Under the pieces are notes generated by a model that ran no database searches, had not been told where the DNA came from, and saw nothing but the letters and a program-made list of their open reading frames with translations. Made by a program: the position numbers and the translations under genes. Below are positions 1-8,746 of a stretch of DNA of 64,000 nucleotides, piece after piece; the first letter of the stretch is position 1, and each line of letters opens with the position of its first letter. Location of the stretch: positions 62,001 to 126,000 of the forward strand of contig CAJTMV010000006.1 in assembly GCA_910577225.1 (NCBI GenBank), written 5' to 3'. This DNA comes from an uncultured Eubacterium sp. Its GTDB lineage: Bacteria > Bacillota > Clostridia > Lachnospirales > Lachnospiraceae.

Positions 1-1311
1 AACGATTTCTGTTCTCCCTGTTTCTTCCAGCGAAACAGCCGTCTTAAACATAATACCGCTTTTTGCGCCTACGCCGCTGCCGACCATAATCGCAACCGGC
101 GTGGCCAGTCCGAGCGCACACGGACAGCTGATTACCAGCACAGAAATCCCTCTTGCAAGCGCAAAACCGATGCTCTCTCCCGCAAACAGCCAGACCAGAA
201 TCGTAACTGCCGCAATCGCAATCACGACAGGAACAAATACGCCGGACACACGGTCTGCAACTTTTGCAATCGGCGCTTTTGTAGCCGCCGCATCACTCAC
301 CATTCGAATAATCTGCGACAGCGTCGTATCTTCGCCGACGCGGACTGCCTCGCATGTTAAAAATCCGGACTGGTTCACCGTTGCCGCAGACACGGCATCT
401 CCCGGCGCTTTATCCACAGGAATGCTTTCTCCTGTCAGCGCCGCTTCGTTTACCGCGCTGCTTCCTTCCAGCACGACTCCGTCCACCGGAATATTTTCCC
501 CCGGACGTACGACAAAAGTGTCGCCTTTTTGTACCTGTTCGATCGATACCTGCGCCTGTTCGCCGTCTCTGATGACGGTCGCGGTCTTTGGCGCCAGCTT
601 CATCAGTCCTTTTAACGCATCTGTCGTCTTTCCTTTGGAACGGGCTTCCAGCATTTTCCCTACGGTAATCAGCGTTAAAATCATTGCGGCCGATTCAAAG
701 TAAAACTCATGCATATACGCCATAACGCCGTCCATATCCGCGCGCAGCTGCGCGTCTGTCATCGCAAACAGCGCATACGTACTGTAGACAAAAGCCGCCG
801 TAGAGCCAAGCGCCACAAGTGTATCCATATTTGGCGCCCCATGCCACAGACTCTGAAAACCGTTAATAAAAAACTTCTGATTCACCACCATAATTATAAC
901 GGTTAACAGCAGCTGTATCAACCCCATAGCCACATGATTTTTCTCTAAAACTGCCGGAACCGGCCAGCTCCACATCATATGCCCCATTGAAAGATACATC
1001 AGCACGATTAAAAACCCCAGCGAAGCATACAGCCGTTTTTTCAAAACAGGCGTATCATGATCCGCAAGCATCTCCTCTTCCTGCCGCGATCCGCTCTGTT
1101 CGGACGCCGACGCATGTTTTTGCGCTGCTCCATAACCGGCGCCTTCTACCGCGCGAATGATTTCTCCTGCATCCGCTGTCCCTTCCACTCCCATGGAATT
1201 GGTCAGCAGACTGACCGAACAGGCGGTAACGCCAGGCACTTTAGCCACCGCCTTTTCCACCCGCGCACTGCAGGCAGCGCAGCTCATTCCGGTAACCGTG
1301 TACTGTTCCAT
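1..1311 (-). CDS. copA: Copper-translocating P-type ATPase, C-terminal part outside the window
   Basis: Membrane pump that exports copper from the cytoplasm using ATP (P1B-type ATPase). The visible 437 codons start at ATG 1311, behind an AGGAGG site. Residues 1-70 form a heavy-metal-associated domain with the metal motif GMSCAAC (Cys11, Cys14). Several hydrophobic segments follow, then the actuator domain motif LTGES, then the transmembrane metal site CPC within [11 protein letters not shown] near the window edge. The phosphorylation motif DKTGT and the nucleotide-binding domain lie beyond base 1 and cannot be seen. It is 15 bp downstream of a CsoR-type repressor and surely in the same operon. 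CPC plus the CxxC domain indicates Cu(I); silver is a possible second substrate. Confidence 0.95.
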   Translation of the reverse strand, partial: MEQYTVTGMSCAACSARVEKAVAKVPGVTACSVSLLTNSMGVEGTADAGEIIRAVEGAGYGAAQKHASASEQSGSRQEEEMLADHDTPVLKKRLYASLGFLIVLMYLSMGHMMWSWPVPAVLEKNHVAMGLIQLLLTVIIMVVNQKFFINGFQSLWHGAPNMDTLVALGSTAAFVYSTYALFAMTDAQLRADMDGVMAYMHEFYFESAAMILTLITVGKMLEARSKGKTTDALKGLMKLAPKTATVIRDGEQAQVSIEQVQKGDTFVVRPGENIPVDGVVLEGSSAVNEAALTGESIPVDKAPGDAVSAATVNQSGFLTCEAVRVGEDTTLSQIIRMVSDAAATKAPIAKVADRVSGVFVPVVIAIAAVTILVWLFAGESIGFALARGISVLVISCPCALGLATPVAIMVGSGVGAKSGIMFKTAVSLEETGRTEIV

Positions 1312-1326
1312 ATTCTGACTGCCTCC

Positions 1327-1713
1327 TTATTTCATTAATTTCTGCAAAACCGCTACAAGCTCGTCTACGGTTTCTTCTTTTCCATCGCGAATATCTCTTG
1401 TCACACACGTTTTTATGTGACTGGCCAGCAGCACTTTATTAAAACTGTTCAGCGCCGCGTTTACTGCCGCAACCTGCACGAGAATATCCGTACAGTAGGC
1501 GTCTCTTTCTACCATGCCGCGGATACCGCGTACCTGGCCTTCTATCCGGTTCAGCCGGTGAATCAGATCTTTGTACTCCTGCTGCGTGCGTTCTTTTGTC
1601 TTTCCGGTACCCGCTTGTTCTCCGCCGCAGCCGGCGTCTGCATGTTTGCCACAACATCCGCTGTCCGCGGATGCTGTTATATCTGCCTTTATATCCCTGT
1701 TATCTTCTGACAT
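1327..1713 (-). CDS. csoR: CsoR-type copper-sensing repressor
   Basis: DUF156-family repressor of 128 residues that releases DNA when Cu(I) binds. The family's Cys-His-Cys metal site is present as Cys74, His99 and Cys103 (motifs DAYCTD and SHIKTC), with the conserved RLNRIEGQVRGI helix before it. An N-terminal extension of about 40 residues, rich in Cys and His (Cys20, Cys21, His24, Cys29), precedes the core and is not part of the classic fold; it may be an extra metal ligand patch or simply variable. It is the first gene of the csoR-copA operon, read leftward, with a matching palindrome in its own promoter, so autoregulation is expected. Confidence 0.93.
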   Translation of the reverse strand: MSEDNRDIKADITASADSGCCGKHADAGCGGEQAGTGKTKERTQQEYKDLIHRLNRIEGQVRGIRGMVERDAYCTDILVQVAAVNAALNSFNKVLLASHIKTCVTRDIRDGKEETVDELVAVLQKLMK

Positions 1714-1755
1714 TCTATTTCCTCTTTCTGTTTTAGTCTTTTGGCTTCATTGATT

Positions 1756-1784
1756 ATTATATACCCCCTGCGGGTATATTGCAA
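1756..1784 (-). promoter_or_regulatory. csoR-copA promoter with CsoR operator inside the spacer
   Basis: On the minus strand a -35 TTGCAA (1779-1784) and a perfect -10 TATAAT (1756-1761) are separated by exactly 17 bp. The spacer (1762-1778) is itself the GC-rich palindrome TACCC-CCTGC-GGGTA, the form typical of CsoR operators. Repressor binding would therefore block the promoter directly. The stretch from 1785 to 2004 shows no gene. Confidence 0.85.
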
Positions 1785-2004
1785 GATATTTTTCACAAAA
1801 AGGATGTCAAAAATACGTAAGAAAATGAAAAATATTTTCATTGGTATCAAGCAGGCGTTTGTGGTAAAATACAAAATGGAAAGCGTTTGACAAATTAGCA
1901 GTTATTGTGTCTGTATTGGTATTCCTTTCGGTATATCAGCCGTTTTTGCTGACTGCTTAACCGGCTGTCAAAAGGCAGGATAATAACCCTGAACGTTTAA
2001 AATA

Positions 2005-3798
2005 TTAACGCACAATCCCCGCAAACTGCGCCATATACAGCTGATAATAAGCGCCTTTCTTTTTCATCAGCTCTTTCGGACTTCCCTGTTCTAAAATACC
2101 GCCCTGATCGATTACAAAAATACGGTCTGCGTTCTGAATCGTAGACAGCCGGTGTGCGATCACAAAACTGGTCCTTCCTGCAAGCAGCGCCTCGATGCCT
2201 TCCTGCACAAGCAGTTCCGTATGTGTATCGATACTCGAAGTAGCCTCATCCAGGATTAGTATTTTCGGCACGGAAACCATGGTACGTGCAAACGCAATCA
2301 GCTGTCTTTGTCCGATGGAAAGTCCGGCTCCGTGTTCTTTTAATTCGGTATCGTAGCCATGCTCCATTTTCATAATAAACTCATGCGCATGTACTGCCTT
2401 TGCCGCCTGGATCATCTCTTCTTCCGTAGCGTTTAGTCTGCCGTATAAAATATTGTCGCGTATCGTTCCATGAAAAATAAAATTGTCCTGCGTCATTACC
2501 CCCATCTGCCGTCGAAAGCTCTCGATGGAAACTTTGGTCAGATCATAGCCGTCCACGGATATCACGCCCTCTTCGATATCGTAAAAACGGCTGATCAGAT
2601 TTACAATCGTCGTCTTTCCGGCTCCGGTCGGGCCGACCAGCGCAATGGTCTCCCCCGGCTGCACTTTGAAGCTGACATCAGACAGCACATTTGTCTCCGC
2701 CGGCGTGCCTTTATCGTACGTAAAGCTGACATGAGAAAACTCCACGCTTCCCCGTATCGGCGGCAGCTCCTGCACAAACTCGCGGTCTGTAATATCCGGC
2801 TCCGTATCGAGAATATCAAAAATACGCTCTGCGGCTGTCAGATTGGTAATCAGGCTGTTGTAAAAATTGCTAAGATTTAAAATCGGGTTCCAGAACATAT
2901 TGATATAGCTGCCAAACGCTACCAAAAGTCCGACCGATGCCTGCCCGATGCCAAGTACGCGAATGCCGATCAGATACAGCATCATCGCCCCAATCCCCCA
3001 GCAAAAATCAACTACAGGCCCGAATAAATCTGCATACCTGCACGCATCCTGAAAGGAATCTCTGTGCTCATCTGTCAGATTTCCAAAAATCTCACTCGTT
3101 TCATCCTGTGCCCGAAAACTCTGTACCACACGCATGCCGGCAATATCCTCATGCACGTAAGCATTCAGATTGGACGCTTTTTTTCGAAAGATCTGCCAGC
3201 GCTTATGCGACGCTTTTTGCACCATCCATACGCCAGCCGCCATAATCGGAATCGTACTCAGCGACGCCAGTGCCAGCCGCCAGTCTTTTACTACCATAAT
3301 AAGCACGACGCCGGCGACGGTAACAAATTCCGGTATCAGCGTCGTTACCGAATTCACAAATACATCTTTTAACGCATTGACGTCTCCGATAATCCTTGCC
3401 AGAATTTTCCCGGTCGGCCTGCTGTCAAAAAACGAAAATGAAAGCGTCTGGATATGTTCATACAAATCCTGGCGGATTCTTAAAAGTATTTTATTGGAAA
3501 CGACCGACATCGCATACATACGCAGCTTCACCAGCACAATAAATATCAGATTTAACGCCGCCGCAACGATTCCAAGTCTGACCAGCCCCTGAAAATCCTG
3601 ACTTGCGATATAGTGATCGAGCGCTTCTTCAATAAACAGCGGATTCAGCAAAGAGATCGCGATTGCTCCTGCCATCAGCGCCATCACCCCCAAAACCGCT
3701 CCTTTAAATTCAAATAAATAGCCAAGCAGACGACGCAGTATCTTTTTCCTGCCTGTATGATCCATCTGCTCGTCATCCCGATAAGAATTTACTGCCAT
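2005..3798 (-). CDS. Heterodimeric ABC multidrug exporter, subunit with the consensus catalytic glutamate
   Basis: Full-size half-exporter of 597 residues: six transmembrane helices in about residues 25-320, then the ATPase domain. Walker A is GPTGAGKTT and Walker B ILILDEATSSID with the catalytic Glu. The signature is LSIGQ instead of LSGGQ. In heterodimeric exporters (BmrCD, LmrCD, TM287/288) one ATP site is degenerate and is built from the altered signature of this type of subunit plus the altered Walker B of its partner; that pattern is seen here with the adjacent gene. It lies 17 bp downstream of the partner gene with an AGGAGG site, so the two are co-transcribed. Substrate unknown; drugs or lipids are likely. 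Confidence 0.93.
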   Translation of the reverse strand: MAVNSYRDDEQMDHTGRKKILRRLLGYLFEFKGAVLGVMALMAGAIAISLLNPLFIEEALDHYIASQDFQGLVRLGIVAAALNLIFIVLVKLRMYAMSVVSNKILLRIRQDLYEHIQTLSFSFFDSRPTGKILARIIGDVNALKDVFVNSVTTLIPEFVTVAGVVLIMVVKDWRLALASLSTIPIMAAGVWMVQKASHKRWQIFRKKASNLNAYVHEDIAGMRVVQSFRAQDETSEIFGNLTDEHRDSFQDACRYADLFGPVVDFCWGIGAMMLYLIGIRVLGIGQASVGLLVAFGSYINMFWNPILNLSNFYNSLITNLTAAERIFDILDTEPDITDREFVQELPPIRGSVEFSHVSFTYDKGTPAETNVLSDVSFKVQPGETIALVGPTGAGKTTIVNLISRFYDIEEGVISVDGYDLTKVSIESFRRQMGVMTQDNFIFHGTIRDNILYGRLNATEEEMIQAAKAVHAHEFIMKMEHGYDTELKEHGAGLSIGQRQLIAFARTMVSVPKILILDEATSSIDTHTELLVQEGIEALLAGRTSFVIAHRLSTIQNADRIFVIDQGGILEQGSPKELMKKKGAYYQLYMAQFAGIVR

Positions 3799-3815
3799 AA
3801 CAGCCTCCTTTCCCG

Positions 3816-5549
3816 TTAAAGCTCAGCCAGCTCCCTGTCATAAGCGCCGTACTGTGCTTCAAATGTCTGAAAATACAATCCGCGTTTCTCCATCAGCTCC
3901 TGATGCGTTCCCCGTTCTGCGATACATCCGTTTTCCAGATAGAGAATCTCATCCGCGTGACAGACTGCAGAAATACGGTGTGCAATAATAATCTTCGTTG
4001 TGTGCCCGAGTTCCTGCAGCATTTTCTGAATCTCATGCTCTGTCTCCATATCCAGCGCGGAAGTCGAATCGTCCATGACAAGCACCGGACTTTGTTTGGA
4101 CAATGCTCTGGCAATGCTGATACGCTGTTTCTGTCCTCCCGACAGACCGACGCCGCGCTCACCGATGACTGTCTGATACTGTTCATCCATTTTTTCAATA
4201 AATCCGCTGGCCTGCGCGTCCTGTGCGGCTTTTCGCACTTCTTTCATAGCAAGCTGCCGGCGTTTGCCCATTTTTATATTTTCCTCTATCGTATCCGAGA
4301 ACAAAAACACATCCTGCAGCACGACGTTAATACTGCCACGCAGCTGCCGCAGCGTCAGCGTCCGGACATCTGCCCCATCCAGCCTTACGACTCCCTCATC
4401 TGCGTCATAAAACCTCTGAAGCAGCGAAATCAGAGAAGATTTTCCGGATCCTGTCGCTCCCATAATCCCAAGCGTATGACCTGCCGGAATTTTAAAATCA
4501 ATATCTGATAAGATCTGCTTTCCATCCAGTCCAAACGACACATGCTCAAACGCTACTTCTCCCTCAATCCGCTCCAGCACTCTGGCCTCTGCCTGATCTT
4601 TGATTTCCGGTTCTTCGTCAAAAATCTTCTGCAGTTTTTTATACGACGCGACTGCCGCCGATAAATCGTTCGTCAGCCACCCCATCATTTCCATTGGCCA
4701 GGTACAGTTACGGCTATACTCGATAAACGCCACAAGCGCGCCAAGCGTCAGCCTGTTCTTTATCACAAAACTGCCGCCCAGCACTGCCATAAATACCGGC
4801 AGCGCTTTCCCAATAAACTGAAAATACGGATAATAACGTACCATAATTTTTGACTGCGTAATATTCAGTTCATAATACCTTTCGTTGTGCGATAAAAACT
4901 TTGCAATCTCATGCTTTTCTCTTGCAAATGCCTTGACTGTACGCACACCAGCCAGATTTTCTTCTGCAACCGTCGTCAGCGCCGCATTTTCCTCACTAAT
5001 TTCCTCATATACCCCATCCAGTCTGCGCTCCATAATCACTGCCGTAATTCCGCATATCGCCATGGCAGCCAGCGGAATCAAAGCCAGCTGATAGCTCAGA
5101 TGAAACATACAGTACAGGACAAATGATACGTGAATCGTCACCTCAATCGTCAGCATTCCGACAAATCCAAGCGCATTCCAGATCTTATCCACATCATCCT
5201 TTACCCGTGCCATCAATTCTCCGGTATTGGCATTGTCAAAATATCCTGCAGACAGCGTCTGAATATGTCCAAACAAATCCTTGCGCAGCAAAGATGCGAT
5301 CTTCGACGCCAGTACGTCAAACAAAAATTCCTTCAGATACCCGCATACACTGCGCCCTATTCCGACCAGCACAATACCTGCCAGCAGTTTTGTAAGCAGC
5401 TGCTGCCTGCCGTTTAGAATCACATCGTCGACGATACTTTGCGTTATTTTCGGATACAGCATATCCAGCACGATGGCGCAGATCATGCAGCTGATCGCAA
5501 ACAGATAAAGATACCAGTTTTTTCCAATGTAGACGCGTATTCTTCTCAT
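3816..5549 (-). CDS. Heterodimeric ABC multidrug exporter, subunit with degenerate ATP site
   Basis: Half-exporter of 577 residues and partner of the next gene. Six transmembrane helices precede the ATPase domain with Walker A GATGSGKSS, signature LSGGQ and Walker B VLVMDDSTSALD, where the catalytic Glu is replaced by Asp. That substitution marks the degenerate-site subunit of heterodimeric exporters. I place the start at ATG 5549 (MRRIRVY) because GGGAGG lies just upstream; the longer in-frame start at 5624 sits inside a terminator-like hairpin and has no ribosome binding site. The hairpin upstream suggests attenuation control, as known for bmrCD of Bacillus subtilis. Confidence 0.93.
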   Translation of the reverse strand: MRRIRVYIGKNWYLYLFAISCMICAIVLDMLYPKITQSIVDDVILNGRQQLLTKLLAGIVLVGIGRSVCGYLKEFLFDVLASKIASLLRKDLFGHIQTLSAGYFDNANTGELMARVKDDVDKIWNALGFVGMLTIEVTIHVSFVLYCMFHLSYQLALIPLAAMAICGITAVIMERRLDGVYEEISEENAALTTVAEENLAGVRTVKAFAREKHEIAKFLSHNERYYELNITQSKIMVRYYPYFQFIGKALPVFMAVLGGSFVIKNRLTLGALVAFIEYSRNCTWPMEMMGWLTNDLSAAVASYKKLQKIFDEEPEIKDQAEARVLERIEGEVAFEHVSFGLDGKQILSDIDFKIPAGHTLGIMGATGSGKSSLISLLQRFYDADEGVVRLDGADVRTLTLRQLRGSINVVLQDVFLFSDTIEENIKMGKRRQLAMKEVRKAAQDAQASGFIEKMDEQYQTVIGERGVGLSGGQKQRISIARALSKQSPVLVMDDSTSALDMETEHEIQKMLQELGHTTKIIIAHRISAVCHADEILYLENGCIAERGTHQELMEKRGLYFQTFEAQYGAYDRELAEL

Positions 5550-5582
5550 AGTCTTCCTCCCTTTTTCCGTTTTCCCATAATA

Positions 5583-5627
5583 TAAAAAACCATGCAGTGC
5601 CGCCTTCTTATGCAGACACTCCATGGT
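5583..5627 (-). terminator. Terminator-like attenuator ahead of the ABC exporter operon
   Basis: On the minus strand the arms ACCATGGAGTG (5617-5627) and CACTGCATGGT (5589-5599) form an 11-bp stem with one mismatch, followed at once by a run of T (plus-strand A run 5583-5588). It lies 34 bp before the exporter start codon, so it would end transcription before the genes unless disrupted. An upstream ACCATAGGT (about 5642-5650) could compete for the distal arm. Confidence 0.7.
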
Positions 5628-6134
5628 TATCCGTAAACATACCTATGGTTAAACTCCAGATTCTGGTATCAATGTAAAAAAATAACATGACAAAACGCCA
5701 TGCTTTTTATGATCACGCAAAAAATGAAAATATATGTAAGCACTTTGTAAGGCAAATGCACCAGCAAAAATACAGCCGGAACAGGATCAGCCGTAACTCG
5801 TATTCTGCCACAAAGACGGCAGACAGGCTGTTCCTCTGCAACTATTTAGTTTGCACCATTCTCCATTACAATTAAGCGTAACATATATCTATACTTCCTT
5901 TCTCAGATGCTGCTATCATATACCTTTAAAAGCAATCTGTCAATAGGAAAATGCAGAAAAGATGCTGTTTTTCTATCTGGAATGTAACAGTTCAGATAAC
6001 CCATGGAACTGTTACGTATTCAGCCATTTGAAATCGCTTCGCGATGGGCTGAATACCTGCAGCCACTACTCTTTCATACGGTCAGCGCAGTAAATGCGCA
6101 GACCTGACTGAACTGTTACTCTGGAATGCCTTAA
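5628..6134. other. Gene-free stretch with exporter leader and MITE-like insert
   Basis: No supported gene. The part next to the exporter (about 5628-5900) is presumably its promoter and leader; a 32-codon GTG-start frame (minus, from 5811) can be read but lacks a well-placed ribosome binding site, so a leader peptide is only a possibility. The rest is occupied by the inverted-repeat element at 5984-6119. Confidence 0.5.
5984..6119. mobile_element. MITE-like element with 12-bp terminal inverted repeats and 8-bp target duplication
   Basis: A 136-bp palindromic element. The ends are perfect inverted repeats GTAACAGTTCAG (5984-5995) and CTGAACTGTTAC (6108-6119). They are flanked by an exact 8-bp direct repeat TCTGGAAT (5976-5983 and 6120-6127), as left by transposition. 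Inside is another GAACTGTTAC (6006-6015), and a hairpin ATTCAGCC/GGCTGAAT (6018-6025, 6047-6054). It carries no open frame, so it would be mobilised by a transposase elsewhere. It sits next to a gene remnant. Confidence 0.7.
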
Positions 6135-6516
6135 GCTGGTTCAGCGAAAATACCATTTCTCTCCAGATCATTCATATATCCGTCGTCAATCAAAACTTTG
6201 TGACAGACCATGGATGATAAATACTGCCACACTCACCAAAACAAAACCCATCATACCATCTTTTCACATCAGCTTTTTTACTTTCCAGTGCAGACTCCTC
6301 TAATGCTTTGAATGCCTCCTCTTCGGTGAAGCCAAAAACAGTCTGATATTTCTTAGCGCTTACGGCAACCACCTCCAGATTATTTAAATCAGAAAAAATG
6401 GATTCTTTGCTTACCCTGGTAATTCCGGTCATAATGGCACGCTCAAGGTATGGATTTCCTCTCTCCAGTATAGAAAGCCCGTCAAACAAATCACCTCCGA
6501 CATTCAATGAATTCAT
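6135..6516 (-). pseudogene. Fragment of an AAA-ATPase-like/PD-(D/E)XK protein
   Basis: A 108-codon frame (6190-6516) matches the middle of the intact paralogue at 47695-49431: both share NPYLER, MTGITRVSKES and FSDLNNLEVV, then a KRWYDGF motif and a PWS-containing stretch. The N-terminal ATP-binding part is missing. After the stop at 6190, the next frame reads LIDDGYMNDLE-like residues that resemble the C-terminal end of the same family, so a large internal part has been lost and the reading frame is broken. The MITE-like element begins 15 bp further on. Clearly a non-functional remnant. Confidence 0.8.
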
Positions 6517-6518
6517 TA

Positions 6519-6547
6519 TTGACTATTTTCGTAATTTGTATTACACT
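6519..6547 (+). promoter_or_regulatory. Promoter of the C39-like protease gene
   Basis: TTGACT (6519-6524), 17-bp spacer, TACACT (6542-6547). The predicted transcript would begin near 6554, about 60 bases before the start codon at 6614. It overlaps the edge of the broken AAA-ATPase-like gene. Confidence 0.5.
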
Positions 6548-6613
6548 TAAAGCATCCGGATAACAAATATATATGCATGCAGCTACAATATTATAAACAG
6601 GAGGAAATCATTT

Positions 6614-7411
6614 ATGAAAAAAAATATTTACACATTCCTGATCAGTCTTATAATGATTGCATCAGCTTCTATCTCACCTAAAGCTGCCGAAACAGCTACT
6701 GCTAATCATTCTTTCCATACAGAAAGACATTCTATAGAAGAGCCAGTCGTCCATACAGGAGATCTCTATTCTCCAGCTGAATCCATTGAAGAGCAGCTTA
6801 TGGCATTACCTGAGGAAAAACGCGCCATTGCTATCGAAAAACTACAAGATGCAGATGATAATTCACAAATTATGCCTTTCGCCGATACAACATGGAATTA
6901 TGTACCTAGGTTTATAATGTATAAACAGGAAACGAGTTACTATTGTGTTCCAGCCTGTTGTAAAGCAGCAATGCAATGTTTAACAGGTTCTTCTGCAACT
7001 CAGTCCGAAATCGCAAATGCCCTGGGAACAACTTCCAGAGAAATTATCCCAAAAGGAACAATCTTTTTAAATGCCCGAACCTACTTAAACAGTCATCAAT
7101 CAAAAAATTTATATATCAGCAAACCAGCAAGCACAGATTTATCGACAATGAAAAACAATTTTTACACATCCATTCATACTTACGATGCGCCGCCTTTAAT
7201 TAGCACAGCCTTTAAAAAAGATGAAGGCTGGACATACAGTACAGACGGACATACCATGTGTATATCAGGATACAGAAATGATCTGGCATATTTTATGGTT
7301 GGGGATCCTTACATCAAATGGGTAAATCCCAATGCGTCCATGGTATATGACAAACCAGCCAGTGTCATCCATAAAGCTATTTCACAAAGAGGAAATGGAT
7401 ATATTTATTAA
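6614..7411 (+). CDS. Secreted papain-like C39-family peptidase
   Basis: Exported protein of 265 residues. Residues 1-24 are a signal peptide (MKKN, hydrophobic core, cleavage after SPKAA). A linker of about 70 residues follows, then a C39-like papain fold: catalytic Cys111 in the motif QETSYYCVPAC, His213 in DGHTMCISGY and a probable Asp231 in VGDPYIKW. Family members of this kind occur in Gram-positive secretomes and are often uncharacterised; they differ from the C39 domains fused to bacteriocin exporters. AGGAGG lies 8 bases before the start. The lipoprotein gene follows after 57 bp in the same direction and may be co-transcribed. Confidence 0.82.
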   Translation: MKKNIYTFLISLIMIASASISPKAAETATANHSFHTERHSIEEPVVHTGDLYSPAESIEEQLMALPEEKRAIAIEKLQDADDNSQIMPFADTTWNYVPRFIMYKQETSYYCVPACCKAAMQCLTGSSATQSEIANALGTTSREIIPKGTIFLNARTYLNSHQSKNLYISKPASTDLSTMKNNFYTSIHTYDAPPLISTAFKKDEGWTYSTDGHTMCISGYRNDLAYFMVGDPYIKWVNPNASMVYDKPASVIHKAISQRGNGYIY

Positions 7412-7468
7412 TCTTATCCTGTAACATGGATCCACTCAATCTTTCAACGCAATGAACAGGTAATCATT

Positions 7469-8632
7469 ATGAAAAAGATACCCTCTATTCTGTCAGTTTT
7501 GTTTTTATGCGGTTTCCTGTCTGCCTGCAAAAGTACTGCTTTGACCGAAAACCATATTTCAAAAGTTTCATCGATATCTGATGCTGAATATATTCTGGAT
7601 ACTCTGGAAATTGATGCAGATTCTGTGTTTAGTATTTTTTGCATGATTGATGGTATGATTCTGTATTTCAACTATGAATATCCGAAACCAGAAGAAACCG
7701 TACTGACTTTTTATAAATACGATATTCGTCTCAACAAGACTTATCCTATTGGCGAAATTCCAAATCCATATACATTTTCCGCGGATTATACGGTAAACGG
7801 ACACAAAATATTTTTTACCTGCAATCAACTCATAACTGCCGGGTCGAATCCCGACGAACAGATCATAAGTCCGTTATATGTCATAGATATGGATAACAAT
7901 AACCTCAAAAAATGTGCCGATGACGCTTCATATCAGACGCTGATCTATGTAGATATGCTGGATCATAAAATCATATCCTTTAAAGGGATAGTGGACGGTG
8001 ATAATGGTATTACTTATCTGGATCTATTTGATCCGAGTCATGCGAATCATAAAGATTTTACTGCTTTTCTTACAAAAAAATATCATTACGACACAAAAAA
8101 AGGGGAAGTAATCAGCAATTTTGCAGTCTGGGACTCCGTTGTTTATGTACTGGTAAATGAATATAACCCGAGGCGTCCAACAGCCATACGGATTGAAAAA
8201 TATGACAGCTTTGGCAACTATATCGGTGATCTCAGACTCGGAAAAAATATGGCGGCATTCCTGTCTAATCAAACCATATGTGAATTTAATATATTTGGAA
8301 AATATGGATTTACGCGAGATTTTAGCGGTCACGGTATGATTTTTGAAATTACTTCCGATACTGCCTCCGCAAAGATCATAAACAAAACAGAATTAGACAT
8401 ATCCGTTTCCGGCGATCAGAAGAATGTGATTTTCTTCTCCAGAGATAGTGGGAAAATATGGACATTAAATCCGCAAACGGATCAGCTTTATCGTCTGGAT
8501 TCTCCCTATGAAAAAATACAATTCATTTGTGCAGACAATGATCGTAAGATGATGATTCAGACAAATCAGAATTTTGACGGCGAAACAGTTTATGCAGACA
8601 TTGATCAGATACCTGCAAAACCAGTAAACTAA
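7469..8632 (+). CDS. Lipoprotein of unknown function
   Basis: 387 residues. A lipoprotein signal is clear: MKKI, hydrophobic stretch and lipobox LSAC with Cys20 as the lipidation site. The mature part has recurring short strands with aromatic residues and Asp-rich turns (for example LYVIDMDNNNLKKC and GKIWTLNPQTDQLYRLD), which suggests a beta-propeller-like fold, but this is only an impression from the spacing. No catalytic motif seen. It follows the C39-like peptidase gene and may act with it at the cell surface. Codon use is more AT-rich than the flanking recQ. Confidence 0.75.
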   Translation: MKKIPSILSVLFLCGFLSACKSTALTENHISKVSSISDAEYILDTLEIDADSVFSIFCMIDGMILYFNYEYPKPEETVLTFYKYDIRLNKTYPIGEIPNPYTFSADYTVNGHKIFFTCNQLITAGSNPDEQIISPLYVIDMDNNNLKKCADDASYQTLIYVDMLDHKIISFKGIVDGDNGITYLDLFDPSHANHKDFTAFLTKKYHYDTKKGEVISNFAVWDSVVYVLVNEYNPRRPTAIRIEKYDSFGNYIGDLRLGKNMAAFLSNQTICEFNIFGKYGFTRDFSGHGMIFEITSDTASAKIINKTELDISVSGDQKNVIFFSRDSGKIWTLNPQTDQLYRLDSPYEKIQFICADNDRKMMIQTNQNFDGETVYADIDQIPAKPVN

Positions 8633-8675
8633 CTGCTGCTTTCAACCGTCCTCCTCATTTAAATCTTACTGAGCC

Positions 8676-8708
8676 GGATGGACTTTGCCGCCTGTGCAAA
8701 GTCCATCC
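8676..8708. terminator. Hairpin between convergent genes
   Basis: GGATGGACTTTGC (8676-8688) pairs perfectly with GCAAAGTCCATCC (8696-8708) around a 7-base loop. It lies between the lipoprotein and recQ stop codons; the T-rich tail on the plus strand starts after a short gap, so it may end both transcripts. Confidence 0.6.
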
Positions 8709-8746
8709 CATACATCAGACTTTTTCTTCCCACTACCGCAGCTGTC

